Shown: piece after piece, positions 1-11,900 of the stretch | How the letters are laid out: the number at the start of each line of letters is the position of its first letter | Numbering within the stretch: the first letter of the stretch is position 1 | From: Phlebopus portentosus | Taxonomy: Eukaryota; Basidiomycota; Agaricomycetes; Boletales; Boletinellaceae | DNA: 64,000 bases | Reading direction: 5' to 3' | Assembly: GCA_037892935.1 (NCBI GenBank) | Contig: JAYXKI010000013.1 | Coordinates: forward strand, 248,001 to 312,000 | The notes under the pieces: model-generated | What the model saw: the letters and a program-made list of their open reading frames with translations, nothing else | Database searches by the model: none | What the model was told of the DNA's origin: nothing | Translations under genes and position numbers: made by a program

Positions 1-258
1 TCGCAGAATCGCTGTACAATTCAAACAAGAATGCTATTCCAAGCAGAATCACCATCAGGTCGTGCGTATTGAATTGTGTTTATCGACCAGTCGGAGTACC
101 TAATCAAGCTCGGCTGTGTTGATCATTAGTTATCTGTGCATTCTGACATTGTCCACGAGGTAAAGTAATTCCGCAGGAACTGGGTATGGCGGTCCTCTAG
201 TGTGCAGCTTAAATAACGCCATTGATAACATCTTTGAGACTCTGCCTCCTTCCCCTTC
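1..258. other. No gene seen
   Basis: No open frame or RNA gene can be supported here. The stretch probably holds the 5' flank of the first gene, whose first usable ATG is at 259. Confidence 0.5.
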
Positions 259-2979
259 ATGTCTAGATTACCGCCCCCCGAACTCTACGCTCACAAGCAA
301 TTCAAACATCACCTCGGATATGGACTCTTTGCACCAGATCCTGGCGATGATTACGATAAAGTCCGCGTTGGAGATGTGGGCTATATCTCCCACGCGGGTG
401 GATTCATAAGACTCTTCAATGCATTTCACGATGCAGACAGTCCAGAGAATCAACAATCGGACCTTCCGGAGAACTTCACACCCATCGCTCAACAATTTCG
501 CAGGCTCGTGGTCGACAGAACTTTAACGAAGGGGCATTTAGTCTCCGAGAGTGTGGATGTTGTCAGGTTTCAGGCGGATGCAAGGATGACTGGGACAATG
601 TACGTTCCAGATCCATTATATTCCTGACTACGGCAAACTGATTTCGGACTTACTGTAAGGCCCGGTATACAAGTAGAAGCCAACATGACACTCCGACTTC
701 AATGCGCATCGAGAACTGGTGCAGTACTACTTTTGAATCATGCACCGACTCGCGAATGGGCTCGATCATCGGATGCTATGGTGGACTATATTTTGGCAAA
801 TTGCATGTCCTGGTTGAGATTGGTCAAAAGCCAGCGACTTCCAGTAGAACTCCACGATCTTGTTTTCGTACGAGAATGTACCCTGACTGGTGATTGGGCG
901 ACTACAGTGTGGGATGAATCGTCATTTCACTCCGAAATTAATTTCAATATCGGTATTAACGGTGGCCCAAGTCTTGGAGTTTCATACTGGGGAGAATGGG
1001 AGGATCGAGTGACTACACCAAAACGACAGGGACCACGGCGTGCGGCTAATGCTCGACAAGTATATTCTACGGAACACTTCGACCAATGCATTTTCTTGAA
1101 GGGAATACGGGTTGCGCTTCGAGAATGGTATCAGAAGTTAGCGACGATGCTTGCGGCGAAGAACACACCGGATGATGCCGGATTTCTGGACTATCCTACC
1201 CCATCAGTGATGCGCCTCCTAAAGAAGATAGGGTTCAAGGTGGAAAACATTGATAGCAGTTCATCGTCCTTCCGTCCTGTAAGTTTTACATGCACACAAT
1301 GCAAACAAAAGTCTGAGAACACATCAATAGATACGAAACGCTTTAGAGTTGATTGCAATCTTTATCTTTGAGGTTCGTTAATACTTATGCCCGGTCAAAT
1401 TTTACTAAAATCGTGTATAAAACGTCAGGACTCTGATGTGGACATAGCAGTCGTCGAAGAGAGTGATATCATCTCACTCAACCTTGTTAGTAGACATTTT
1501 TGCTGTTCCCGATCATCTAACACCTTCTACTGTGGTACTCACTTCTGCTTCTAAGGACGACACCGAGTCGTTGGAGAGCATATGCGAGGCCCTAATTAGC
1601 CGCAAAGATCTTGAGATTTTCACTGTCATGAGCGCGGATAGCAATTCAAAAACAGGTTGGGACTCCCGTGTTCTCTTAGCAATAAATTTTTACCCCTATC
1701 CTGTTATGGATGAAGTTGGTAGAATACGTCAGCGGCAAATCGACTGTCAAGTAGGCACATCCGATTTGGTTCTCCTTGACGAAGCATTCGTTCCCGCAAT
1801 TGAGACGGATGTATGTTCTGTGGACTACGACATCTTCGATTCCGCAGGAAGATCACACTATCACATGAGCGGTTCGTCCCATCTTGCAGCTCAGGCTTTG
1901 TCCACCGCTTATTATCTTTGTCCTTGTATAGAGCATGAAATCAAGAGCAGCAGTGCCCCTTCTAGATCAACGCACGTACTTTCAGAGGACTCGTCCATTG
2001 AAACAGGAATTTCGGATCCGAATAATGCGTGCCATCAAAGTTCTGGTTCTGTTTCTTCCAAGTTAAAGGGGCGTCAGGAAGAGTCCGAAAGATCCGAAAA
2101 GGAAGTAAGGATCAAGGCGTTCTACCGTGTATGTCAAGCATTTCAGATCTCTCACTTCTCATGTATCCTTACGTTGTCATCAGTGTCATCAGAAAGAGGA
2201 CTCGGTAGCTGACGTACAGGAGGATATCCAAAGTATCCCTAAGTGTGACCCGACAACGAAGATGCCAAGGAATGAGCCACTTATGGAACAGTCGCGGACA
2301 CTTCTCAGCAGTGGTATATACTCCGTTTCCGTTCCTTCCGCCTCAGATTCTTCCTCAGTCCCTGCTAATGCTCTGGGGCCAGCCTCAGGCTCATCCGGAG
2401 GAGCCACTGAGAAGAAAAAGCATGTTTGCCCTATTTGCAACCGCACTTGCAAAACATCAGTTCATTTGTCGCGACACATGGGCGTTCATACTAGCGAACG
2501 ATCGTACAAGTGTCCTTTTCCCGGATGCGAAGCACGCTGCTTCAGGCAAGAGAATATACAGAAACAGTGAGCATTTTTGTCTTTCTTCCTCTTGGAGTTT
2601 ATCTGATTTCTGATAACATCATCGAAAAGTTATCAAATCCATCTCCTCTAAGGTCACGACGTTCATCGTCTTTGGCTAATCGTGCAGCTATTAGTGCCGG
2701 TCAATTGCTGAAGCACTTTTGGCACCACCAGTTCTTGATTCTTTCCCACCGCTTGCACAAACGATCTTTTCTCCTGTGTCTCCGTCTTCTTTTGCTCAGT
2801 ATGCCGTAGTCTGTCAGCCTATTACTCTATGATTGGTTACCTTCTTCGGGAACACGTATCCGCTTGGTACATTGCGCAACAACCTTTTCACTCTCAGACA
2901 CCTCCCAATGCAAATGGACACGTGTACGAAAATGGCAATAGCAGTGGCAGTGAGCTAGCTGCAGATGTTTCTATCTAAA
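259..2979 (+). CDS. Multi-exon protein: unnamed agaricomycete family domain joined to a C2H2 zinc finger
   Basis: Exon 1 runs from the ATG at 259 to a donor near 601. It carries a motif I associate with an expanded, unnamed agaricomycete family (VGDVGYIS, then GGFIRLFNAFH). After a short intron the next exon reads ANMTLRLQCASRTGAVLLL and continues to about 1278 (GTAAGT donor). Reading resumes at about 1430 (SDVDIAVVEESDIISL) and, after a phase-0 intron at about 1483-1554, enters a long exon that passes through a further intron near 2129-2181. The C-terminal part has one clear C2H2 finger at about 2425-2490 (CPICN then HLSRHMGVH) and a second half-finger (YKCPFPGCEARC) whose histidines are missing or lie past an intron at about 2570. 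A Ser/Pro/Asn-rich tail ends at 2979. The frame between 2570 and 2850 is not resolved by eye. One fused gene fits the intron phases, but two adjacent genes remain possible. Function: inferred DNA-binding protein. Confidence 0.5.
2425..2570 (+). other. C2H2 zinc-finger region with incomplete second finger
   Basis: The first finger has a normal C-x2-C and H-x3-H arrangement. The second has C-x4-C and the linker-like TSERSYKCPFPGC, but the sequence runs RQENIQKQ where a His pair is expected. An intron donor (GTGAGC) follows directly, so the histidines may be encoded after the intron or may be lost. Confidence 0.65.
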
Positions 2980-3267
2980 ATGAGGGACCGCGGTTATCCA
3001 GACATGTTGTCTTTTATAGTGCTTTGAACAATTGTTATCAAATTGTGTATTTCGATGTGAATAAATACTTCATCGGAAATGAATTCGGATGCAACGTGCG
3101 TGGACGACCAAAACATTGAACAGCATCTGAAAACGAATAAACAAGTTTGACGCTCCATTATGGATTCTTCGGAGCACATTCACAACGATAACATACGGTG
3201 ACCTATCGATAATACATGACGTACTGTACGTACAGAATCGAGTCACTCTCCCGATACTTTTGTTTTA

Positions 3268-4703
3268 TCAATTCCCTCTTCGATCAGCAAACTTGTTTAT
3301 TCGCATCCGGTCGATCTTGAAAGGTCGTTTTCCTTGTTGCGGAGAGGATGCGGGCGCAGGTGCCGGAGGAGGGCCAGGAGGGCGGGAAGAGGTACTTGAC
3401 GTACGAGCCAAGGACGGACCTGACGGGAGTGGAGGAGCACTGCTAGAAGAATAGCTCTCTTTCATCGTCGCAGGGGGAGGCGGACCCGCTCCTTTCCCGG
3501 AATCGAATCGTGTTGCAGCATTGGGATAACATAATGAGTTTTCCTCTGCTACAGCTTCGTCATCATCTTCGTTCCAGTCGCTTGTCGTTTCCCACGCATT
3601 ATCGAATTCGATGTCAATAGGGAGATCGGGCGCATTTGAGGGAAGAGCGGTACGTGAAGACGTAGGAACTGGATTCGAGGTCGGGTCTGACGACGGAGGT
3701 ACTGTAACGCCAGACGTATTTTCCTCCTTCTCCTCCGCACCGAGATTCGCAGACGAGGATATAGAAGAAGTCATCTCAGGAGGCAATGGCGCAAACGAAG
3801 CTAGTATCGGTGCACTCTGAGGTCCATGCACCAGGGGCTGCACCCATCTTCTCTCTCTCAGACGCTTATGCCGCTCCCTATCCTCCTCGATCCGTTTGAA
3901 TACCTCGTTTCGCGAGAAAGCATGAGATTCGGCGTTTTCTGATGTGCCTTGTGCGTTCGATGATGCATCTTGAGCAGAAGAAGTAGCCGCAGCGTGCATT
4001 CCCGCCTTTTGGGATTCGAGTTTGGAAAGGACCTCCTCGACTTTTTGTGTCTCAATTACGCGCTTGTTGCGCCAATTCTCCAGTATCTATACGTTGCAAG
4101 AAAGAAGGTCGGTCTCATCAGATTTCATACCACTTTTTAGACGTAAAAGGCAGATCGTAGGAAATCAGGAAGATAAACAATCGCAATACACACCTGAACA
4201 GCACTCATAAGGTTGATCAGCCCCTCTCTACCCGAAGGAACGACATAGTCGACAATTGTTGACAAGTCACGAGCAACGAAGTCAACATAGAGATTTCCGC
4301 TGGCACTGCTACTTGTTGACCCAGGTCCGAAGGACGCTTTGCTAAGACGTGACGCCTCGCAAAGAGAATCAAGAAGGTAAAGAATATTTATCCGCGTATT
4401 CAATGATCCCTTAAGAAATACATGTCTACATCGGTCTTCAAGGGTATGAAACAAAAAGGTCGAGGTACGATACCTTTTGGCATTCCTCCACAATGCAGTC
4501 CCAAATCAAGTCACCACAGCGAGAGAAGTACTTGAGCGCGTAAGAAACCACTTTCTGGATCGACTGTTGCGACCTGCGCTGCGCGAAAAACGAGACTAAT
4601 AATCAGACTTTTTCACGCCGCGGCTTCTAAGAAGGATGTATACTGACGCGTTAAGCCGGTGAAGAAGAGTGAGGAATTGCATCCTCACTTCAAAAGGATC
4701 CAT
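3268..4703 (-). CDS. CTK3: CTD kinase subunit gamma (Ctk3-like)
   Basis: On the minus strand the gene starts at 4703 with MDPFEVRMQFLTLLHRLNAS, the typical start of fungal CTD-kinase gamma subunits. Short exons continue with SIQKVVSYALKYF and WDCIVEECQK, then HTLEDRCRHVFLKGSLNTR and INILYLLDSLCEAS. This is the CTD-interacting-domain-like helical region. A further exon (ILENWRNKRVIETQKVEEV) leads into a 243-codon last exon that is charged, Ser/Pro-rich and poorly conserved, ending with KRPFKIDRMRINKF. Ctk3 is the non-catalytic partner of the Ctk1 kinase and Ctk2 cyclin, which phosphorylate Ser2 of the RNA polymerase II C-terminal repeats in the nucleus. At least four exons with ordinary 50-80 nt introns. 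It converges with the C2H2 gene and diverges from the kinase-like gene. The N-terminal match is strong; exact splice sites are approximate. Confidence 0.85.
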
Positions 4704-5098
4704 GTTCGTTGTTAGCTCAATCCTCTTATGCCACGTCCGAGATTCTATAGTATTATAAGAATAGAACTAGAAGAAGAACCCAGTCAATATGAGCCTCCTG
4801 TGACTCGCGAGATGGTGGTAAGAGGAAAAGAGCTAGTGACTTCTCAGAAGAAGGCGGCGCGTGACTTGGCTACTTCGTCACGTGGTCGTAAAAGAGTTCT
4901 TATTCGAGCTGCTCGGCTCTTCAATCGGCGCTCTATCGTAGAAGCAAGGAACAAGCAAGGACACTCAGAAAGAAAGCAGATTTCATGGTGTGACCCCATT
5001 GGCAAAGCGATAAGTATCCTGGGTGGCTCTCGCTAAGTAGTCCGTTACACAGCATCACTCAGCACCCTTGGTCCATATGACAAGGCGTCGAGTTCATC
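4704..5098. other. Intergenic, divergent promoter region
   Basis: About 395 bp between the Ctk3 start (-) and the kinase-like start (+). A 102-codon open frame at 4728-5036 lies here, but it has no recognisable motif and overlaps the space where both promoters should be. I do not support it as a gene. Confidence 0.4.
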
Positions 5099-7389
5099 AT
5101 GCCCAACCAGCCAACCAGGTAGAAATTGCCCCCTCCCGAGCCGCCACTGGAGTCAGCTAGGATTTGGCTGGACCAGTATGCGAAATGGCATGTTCCGATC
5201 TGTAACCAACCAAGTCAGAGTCGCTCTTCCAGCGACGTCCCGGAAAAACACCTGGAATCCGTGGTATCAAATCCACCTGTGATGGCCTTCGATGATGAAG
5301 AGAAGACTCAGAGGCTTATTAATAGCCTCGAAGGTGTCCTTCAGGATAGACCCCTACGATCCTCGGCACAAGGCAATGAGAGTCGCACACCCAATATGGT
5401 GCGGTACCTGTTTGCGAAATTGTTCTATCCTCTCTGCATGCAAGACGAGGGCATTGGAAAGGATATGTAGCGCGAGATTGCTGCATGCCTTGAAGGTCGT
5501 TACAAAACGCTTGTTTGGCAAACGTATTTATACCGCAACGTAGCCTTTGCATCCGGGTGCCAACCCAGGCGGTTTGATGGCACGACGGCAGAAACTTTGA
5601 AGGAGAAGGTTGATTTTGCCGTCTTTCTGGAGGATGAAGATATCGCATTGTTCTTCGTTGAAGGCAAAACACCTCCCGTCCTGCGTTCACTCGGAGTATT
5701 GCTCAATTGGGAACCCATTCGTTTCAACTTTCAGGAGGAGTTGCCAACCCCTAGTGAGAAGGTTCTTTTCATGGTGAGATGAGCAAAGTTTCTAAATCTT
5801 ATCCGAAATACTGACCGCAAGCCGCAGCTTATATTTTACATGTACCTCTGGGAACGCAAACGCCTTGTCTTTACATCCTTTCGAGAGGCGTTCATCCTGG
5901 AGCTTCATGAAAGCGAGTCAGGGATGAACTTCCTCTCATATTCAAAGAGAATCGAGTTGCATGAGAACTCGGACTTTTCCGAGCTATGCTCGGGATGGTT
6001 TTGATCGAACTTTAAATCGCGGGTTACCAGCCATTCGACGCGGATGCAGCATTCGCATCGCATAGAGAAGGTCTTTTGGCTGAAGCTAACGAGCGTGCAG
6101 AACGTCGTTCTGAACGCGGTGGTGGTCCTTCGGGTGGTCCTTCGGGTGGTCCTTCGGGTGGTGCTGGTGGCTCTTCTGGTCCGTCTGGTGTGGGCCGTAG
6201 TTGTGGATCAGGCGGGAACCGAGATCCACGTCTCCGTTCAAGCAAGAAAGGCGGCTCAGACGGAGGCGGGAACAACTACCAAATCTTTCGGCACGCGAGG
6301 CACCAAACGTTCTCATGGAGAGACTAACGGGACACTCACAGCCACGAACAGTGCTAATGAGATTGCCTCTTCGAGAGTTACTAGATCAATGTCGAAGTCA
6401 TTGATCAAAGCGGAACGTGAGGAAACGGTACAAAGCATGACTTCGCTCATGGTGAGATCTATTTCCACTTCTGCTCATGATATCGATCTGACTGCGTTTA
6501 GCCGGGCGCTGAATCACTGCATGTTATTGCGCCTGGAATTGACCTCCTGCTTGATCGTGATTCAGTATCGCCGTTCCCCAAGTTACCGACGTCCGGACGA
6601 GTGCCTTGTCTGAAAGTGATTAGCAAGCTCGAGAGCCTGAACGAATTCATACTTGAGGCAGTTCTTCAAGGCTCCGACGGTTCCGATAGTGTAAGCATGG
6701 CCGTCGGGCCAACGTTCATTGTCAAGGTGGTGGATGTCTCGCAGTTGTCGTTTGAAAAGTATAGAAACTCGCTGGAAGAGCTCGTCAAGGAATACAAGAC
6801 GTACTACCTGCTCGCATTGGCCAAACGATTTGGTAGATACACAAACATCATACAGAAATTCACCCCTACCTGTTACGGCCTTTATTTCGATAGAGGGAGA
6901 TCCACCGACGTGTTCACCTTAGTCATTGAATGTGTAGGCGATGTGGGCCTCTCTGAATATATGTCGTGGTCAGGGTCAGACAAGTAGGTCAATTAATTCT
7001 TCTGCGCAGTCAGGCTAGTCATAATTGTTTACAGAGTCGGGTTGATGCAATCTCTTCTTGCTCTTCATTCAATCGGACTTAAACACGGTGATCCAAACGA
7101 GAGGAACGTTGGTATTGATCGCAATAGCGTGGACCCCACTTACCGAATTTTCGACTTTGGCTGCAGCTCTTGGCACAAGTGTCATGGGGTCACTGAGTGC
7201 AGGGAGCTGAAAGACCAATTTCAAATGCTCTTCGACTTGCAAGAACCTCTGTGGGACTCCCTACTTATTCAGGAGAGGACCATTCGCGAATACGCATTGC
7301 CGTTCTGTAACCTGGAAGATGTTGTGGATGAAATGCAACTCTTTGAACCCGAGCGGTCTGTTTTGCGCTTGAGAGCACCAGGAACCTAG
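5099..7389 (+). CDS. Protein-kinase-like gene of a fungal lineage-specific family; model uncertain
   Basis: The C-terminal third is a kinase-like fold. An N-lobe region at about 6601-6987 (FIVKVVDVSQLSFEKY, where K may be the ATP lysine) is followed after a 50-nt intron by a C-lobe at 7035-7389 with catalytic-loop-like HGDPNERN and metal-binding DFG (IFDFGCSSW). Upstream exons (5161-5772 and 5827-5999) carry an acidic N-terminal module, then a Gly/Pro/Ser linker with a 12-bp tandem repeat. ATG 5099 is followed by an in-frame TAG at 5120 that a 42-nt intron (5119-5160) would remove. A second in-frame TAG at 5468 is removable only by a weak-consensus 72-nt intron (5399-5470). The frame also changes near 6270 without an obvious intron. 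The gene is therefore either intron-rich or decaying. The kinase motifs make a phosphotransferase or aminoglycoside-kinase-like fold likely; the substrate is unknown. Confidence 0.5.
6121..6162 (+). repeat. 12-bp tandem repeat (GGTGGTCCTTCG, three copies and a partial fourth)
   Basis: Three perfect copies followed by a partial one encode GGPSGGPSGGPSGG in a low-complexity linker upstream of the kinase-like domain. The repeat is in a place where copy number changes would keep frame. Confidence 0.85.
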
Positions 7390-8060
7390 TACTACCAGGA
7401 GTTCTCTCAAGGAGAGGACTAGTGCCGTTGGTCAAGGGTGAAAAAGCTGGGTCTGTAGGCGAGGATCTCAGGTCAGGGTCAACGGTGAGATATCTGGAGT
7501 CGGATGACTTTATTTTTCTCCCTCAGACCAAAAAAAAAATTGTAGGTCGCATTTTCCTTCTGTCTGTCGACTCTCAGCCCGACGTGCTCCCGGTGACGGT
7601 GCGGAATAAACGGGCGCACCTACAGCATACAACATCCGAAAATGTACTGACACTCGAATTCGTGACACACTCGCAGCAGAAGAACGTCCGCTCGCATGTG
7701 TACCTGATGCCTCAGCAGCGGCAACAACAATTGTCGAGTCAAAACAGACCGGCACCAGTTGCTGGATCAAATCGGTTCCGCGGCTACTTCGACGATTCGA
7801 GGCAGTTGCTCTTCGAGCACGGGTCGGAGGACAAGACCGATCGTGCGAGCTCGGGGCCTTAGAAGAAGCGTACAGTATATGCTTTGGTACCGCCTCAAGT
7901 ACGAAGAGGGAGGGACAAAGGACCCGTTTTCCGACCAAGAAACGTGCGACCTCATGAATAAGTTTGCCGCCCGTGTTCCTGTGTCAGATGGCCAGAATGG
8001 GACAACGCTTTCACAATGGGGACATAGCCGCTCGGATACATTCAAATGCTGCCTTGATTA
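7390..8060. other. Non-coding or unassigned stretch
   Basis: Overlapping open frames exist on both strands (for example 7422-7862 + and 7510-7938 -), but none has a motif, a convincing codon pattern or a family I recognise. Confidence 0.4.
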
Positions 8061-8410
8061 AAAATACACCAATTCCAATAAAGCTATATGTTGTTCCATA
8101 TTTAAGGAAAGGCGATCGAGATACGAAATAACAGCTTGCTGCTGGGTTGGCAGTTGTTCCGTGTGAAAAGTAAATGATGTGAGCAAGAGTAGCGCTCCGC
8201 GCCGGTCATCGGAGTCTTGATGAGTCGGTACGACCCTCTCATTGTAATGACCACCAGAAAAGTCAATGCGTGTGCTGACTTTGAGGCTAACGTTGGTCAT
8301 AGCTGACGATTGGTCCTATTTGACTGCACCCATTCGCAAATAAGAGCGCAAACTTCGACCGAGTACCCTTGTCCGATAAGCACACGCAGCCACTGAGCTA
8401 GGGGCCTTCA
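8061..8410 (-). other. tRNA-like element, candidate SINE head
   Basis: On the minus strand, positions 8400 to 8390 read TAGCTCAGTGG, a match to the RNA polymerase III A box (TRGCNNAGTGG). About 40 nt downstream, at 8360 to 8351, GGTCGAAGTT resembles a B box with one base missing. The spacing is that of a tRNA, but the cloverleaf is poor: the D-stem pairs only in part and the anticodon stem is weak. The following minus-strand sequence down to about 8061 ends in a T-rich stretch. This fits a tRNA-derived SINE or tRNA relic better than a functional tRNA. The distal end is a guess. Confidence 0.4.
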
Positions 8411-8943
8411 AATCGCGACAATATAATCTTCATGGAAAGAGAAATGATAGTAAACTGTCACAAAAAAATAGATACGAAGATAAAGCCAGATGTGATGCCG
8501 CCGGAGCCTCTATATCCATAGTAAAGCAACGACAAGGATAATGACCATACACAGTACTGTAGATGAATATTAAATCAATATGAGCGTTATATGTCCTATG
8601 ATGGTAGCTAGCCATCCTGTTTGTGACGTGTCGTATGTGGCCGTTACAATAGCTGTCCTTTCCAATGCCTCAAGAACATGAGCCTAACTCAATCAATGGG
8701 ACAGACCTCGAAATGGCGACGCTTCGTCTTCAAGTCAGCGTAAATTTCGACGGAAAACTGTCATTCTCTGTCCTTGAGCATGGACACAAGGAACAGTGGT
8801 GGCCATCCCCGTATGAGGTCATTATAAAGCGATCTCTCACCACACAAGCGGTTACTCTTTCTCGCGGCTACTATCTGCAGCACCGACGGAACACTCGAGC
8901 TTATATACAAGGACAGACATAACATGGAATCTCAGAACAGGTT
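8411..8943. other. Intergenic
   Basis: AT-rich spacer downstream of Utp20. An 85-codon frame from an ATG at 8665 has no recognisable family and is not supported. Confidence 0.4.
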
Positions 8944-11900
8944 TTAATTGTCGTTATCCTTCCTTATCTTCCTACGCTTCGAAACCTTCATCTGTACCTT
9001 TCTTTCCCTTTCAACGGCAAACACCATCAGTGAAGAGAAACAGCACAAAAATACCAAGAAGTACCTACTTGAGGTCCCCGATTTTTCTCTCTCCCTTTTT
9101 CGTTTTCCAACATTCCTCTTTAACTTCCTTTCCGCTGCGCTTTTCGGATCGACGGTCTTCCTTAACGCTCGAGTGACCTTCCTCTCCTGACGTACATAAG
9201 TCACCCTTTGGCGGATGCGAGAGTAATGCTGCGCAAAGGTGGTTACGCCGACCTTTGTTTGAAGAAGGTCTTGAAGCTCGGAAGTGAGGGTTTTGAGGTC
9301 ATCTGATTGGACCAAAAGTAAGAGAATCAATCTGTTAACATTGGCACGGGAAATGGTCGATGAGACTATTGAGCGTACTAATGGCAGGATCTCGAATGAG
9401 GTCGTCTTCGGCGAATCGGTACAAGGGCCCTAAGATATGTGGAAGGAAACGCACAAGTTGAGCGCTGTCATATGCGACGCCATCGCTGCGAACCATTGAA
9501 AGACCGCACGTGGCTGATACCACCAATTCTTCTAGGTAATCAAACAGTCAGAACCATGAGCTAGAATATACCGGAGGAGCCACTACCTGAATCGGATTGT
9601 TTATACGAAAGATATAGGCTGAACGAGCCTGATAAGAGAGGCGCGAAAAGAGCCATGGTAATGGATGGCTTCTGTTGGCGGTGATCTCGTTCGTATCGTG
9701 ATCTTTCTCACTCTCGGAATCTGACTCATCGGAACCGTCTTCTACATCCATGCCCTTTTTTCCACTGTCTACCTCCGGCAGCGGTATCGCATAGAAACAC
9801 TTCCCGACATAAAACAAATTCTTCACGATCTGCAAGGCGAGACCTTCGTCTAGGTTTTCGCTCTTGAGCTGAAAAGAAAATGCATTCGCTAATCCTCGCA
9901 TTCCGTAAAGAGACAAAGGAAAGTCATCCGTGAGATGTTCATCTGGGGGTCGCACAGGCGCCACTGAGAAGAGGGTGCCGAAAAGACGGCTCGATGCTGT
10001 GCGGACCCACGCATGCGGGTGTAGAAGTAGTGATGAGACAGACGACCAGGCAACTTTATCATGCTCTGAAAGAAGATAAGGGAAGTGGAGGAAGACCTTG
10101 GAAAGGGTCAAGAGCGCTTGGTACGGAATCTGCCATGCAGAGTCCGATACTCCGGTCTCTTCATTGACGCCTTCGTCGAATGCCTCGAGTGATATCGCCG
10201 AAGTTCGAACTTTGTCATTGACGTCATCCAAAAGACTAGTCAAATAAGACCTTGCGTCCAGTTTCAACGCGTCAAGAATTAATCCGTATAATTGCGAGGA
10301 CACGCGAGCCAACGCCAGACTGTCCTGTTGCGCAGCCCAAGAATGGACATGCGAAACAATGGCCGGTTGTTGTTCATGCCCTAGCCGCTCGAGAAGCAGC
10401 TTCACGAGCTGTGAGGCCATTTCACGACACTTTGTTGAATCATCATTCGCGATGACGAGAACCAGTGAGACGAATAACATGTCTGCATACTCCGCAATGA
10501 TGTCGTCGGTAAACTTCATGATGATCGCGCTGAGAAACTCCAACACGGACTTCCGACCACTTTCAAACACGTAGGATAGGTTCTTAATGAGAAATGCGAA
10601 CTGCTGCTTGAGGCGATTCTTGCCCTGTGGGTATTCCAGCATGAACTGCAATAGGACACTACGACAGAGTTCTTGAACCTGTGGAGACTGGCTTGTCACC
10701 ATTATCTCCCCGACTCTGTCCATAAGATCATATATCTCAGGTACGATGAACTTCCGGTAGACGATGGCGCGCAGTAGAGCGAATGCATTTGCTTGTCGAG
10801 TGACCTCTTCAAGGTCTGGTGTCAGCAGCTCCAATAGGAAAGTCAGATCCTTCTCCTTGAGCTGCGATGAAGAGACGTCGCGAATGATGACGGCAAGGGT
10901 TTTGAACGCAGCTTGAACGACATCTGCTTCCGTACTCCCCGTTTCCCGTATGATCTGAAGAGTCTGGCGAACGAAAATAGGAAGATTCTTCTTGACATTT
11001 TCAAGGGGAGCCTTGACAATCTGTGCAACTGCCTTGAGCCCAAAAGAAACCACGCTGCCAGTTGACGAGTACAGCGTGTTGCCGATGACGTTCACCATGG
11101 GTTCCAGGCGTGACAAAATGCTAGCGTCCTTGAGGTCAAAATGACCACGTCGATAAGCAGTGTTAAAAAGATCGAGGCCAAATACGACAAATCTAAGTCG
11201 AACAGATGCAAGACACCCTTAGCGTTCAAGTCAATTTTAGTTGGTGTAGCGCCTACCTCCATGAATTATGAGCATAGTGATCATTCTCCGGTTCAATCTT
11301 CCGCTTCAGCAGGACATTCACATCGTTGATTTTCTTTGCCCTTCGTTTCTGGACCTTTGTGCTCTCTTGGAAGAACCGGGCATTTTGGCTGACCAATGTA
11401 TGGCAAAACACGAGTAACTCAGGCGCTCCGAAGTGTTTATTGGCATTAAGACCGACTGCCATCCGCCGCAGCACTTCCTCAACTACCTGCATCATCTTCA
11501 CAGATTCGGTCTCCTGCATAATACCCTTGATCGGCAGAAGGAGGCTGCTAGTAGCCGATGGAGTGACATACTTTGCAAGGATGGCAAACGAGTCCATGCT
11601 TTTGCTTGATGAGCCCTTCACTTCTTTCATCTTTGTCTTGAACCCTTCGGACTCAACGTCTTTCTTCGACTCTCCAAAAACTACCTCAGACGACACGTGC
11701 ACAACATCCGGAACGCATCCATCTAGAGTATCGAACACGGCGACGTTCTCTGGCCGAGTAACATGGACTAGGATCGCATGCGTGACATATGCCAGAACAT
11801 GAAGATGAGGGCCGCGAATAAGGGCCTCGCGAAGCTGACGGATGATTACCGGCAAGTAAGACGGTCCGAGCATAATCGCGATTCTACATAGCGTTTCGCG

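Noticed and set aside
4728..5036. 102-codon plus-strand open frame beside the Ctk3 start
   Set aside because: No motif or family, highly basic random-looking composition, and it fills the divergent promoter region.
5117..5125. In-frame TAG at 5120 just after ATG 5099, read first as a nonsense mutation
   Set aside because: A 42-nt GT-AG intron at 5119-5160 removes it and keeps frame.
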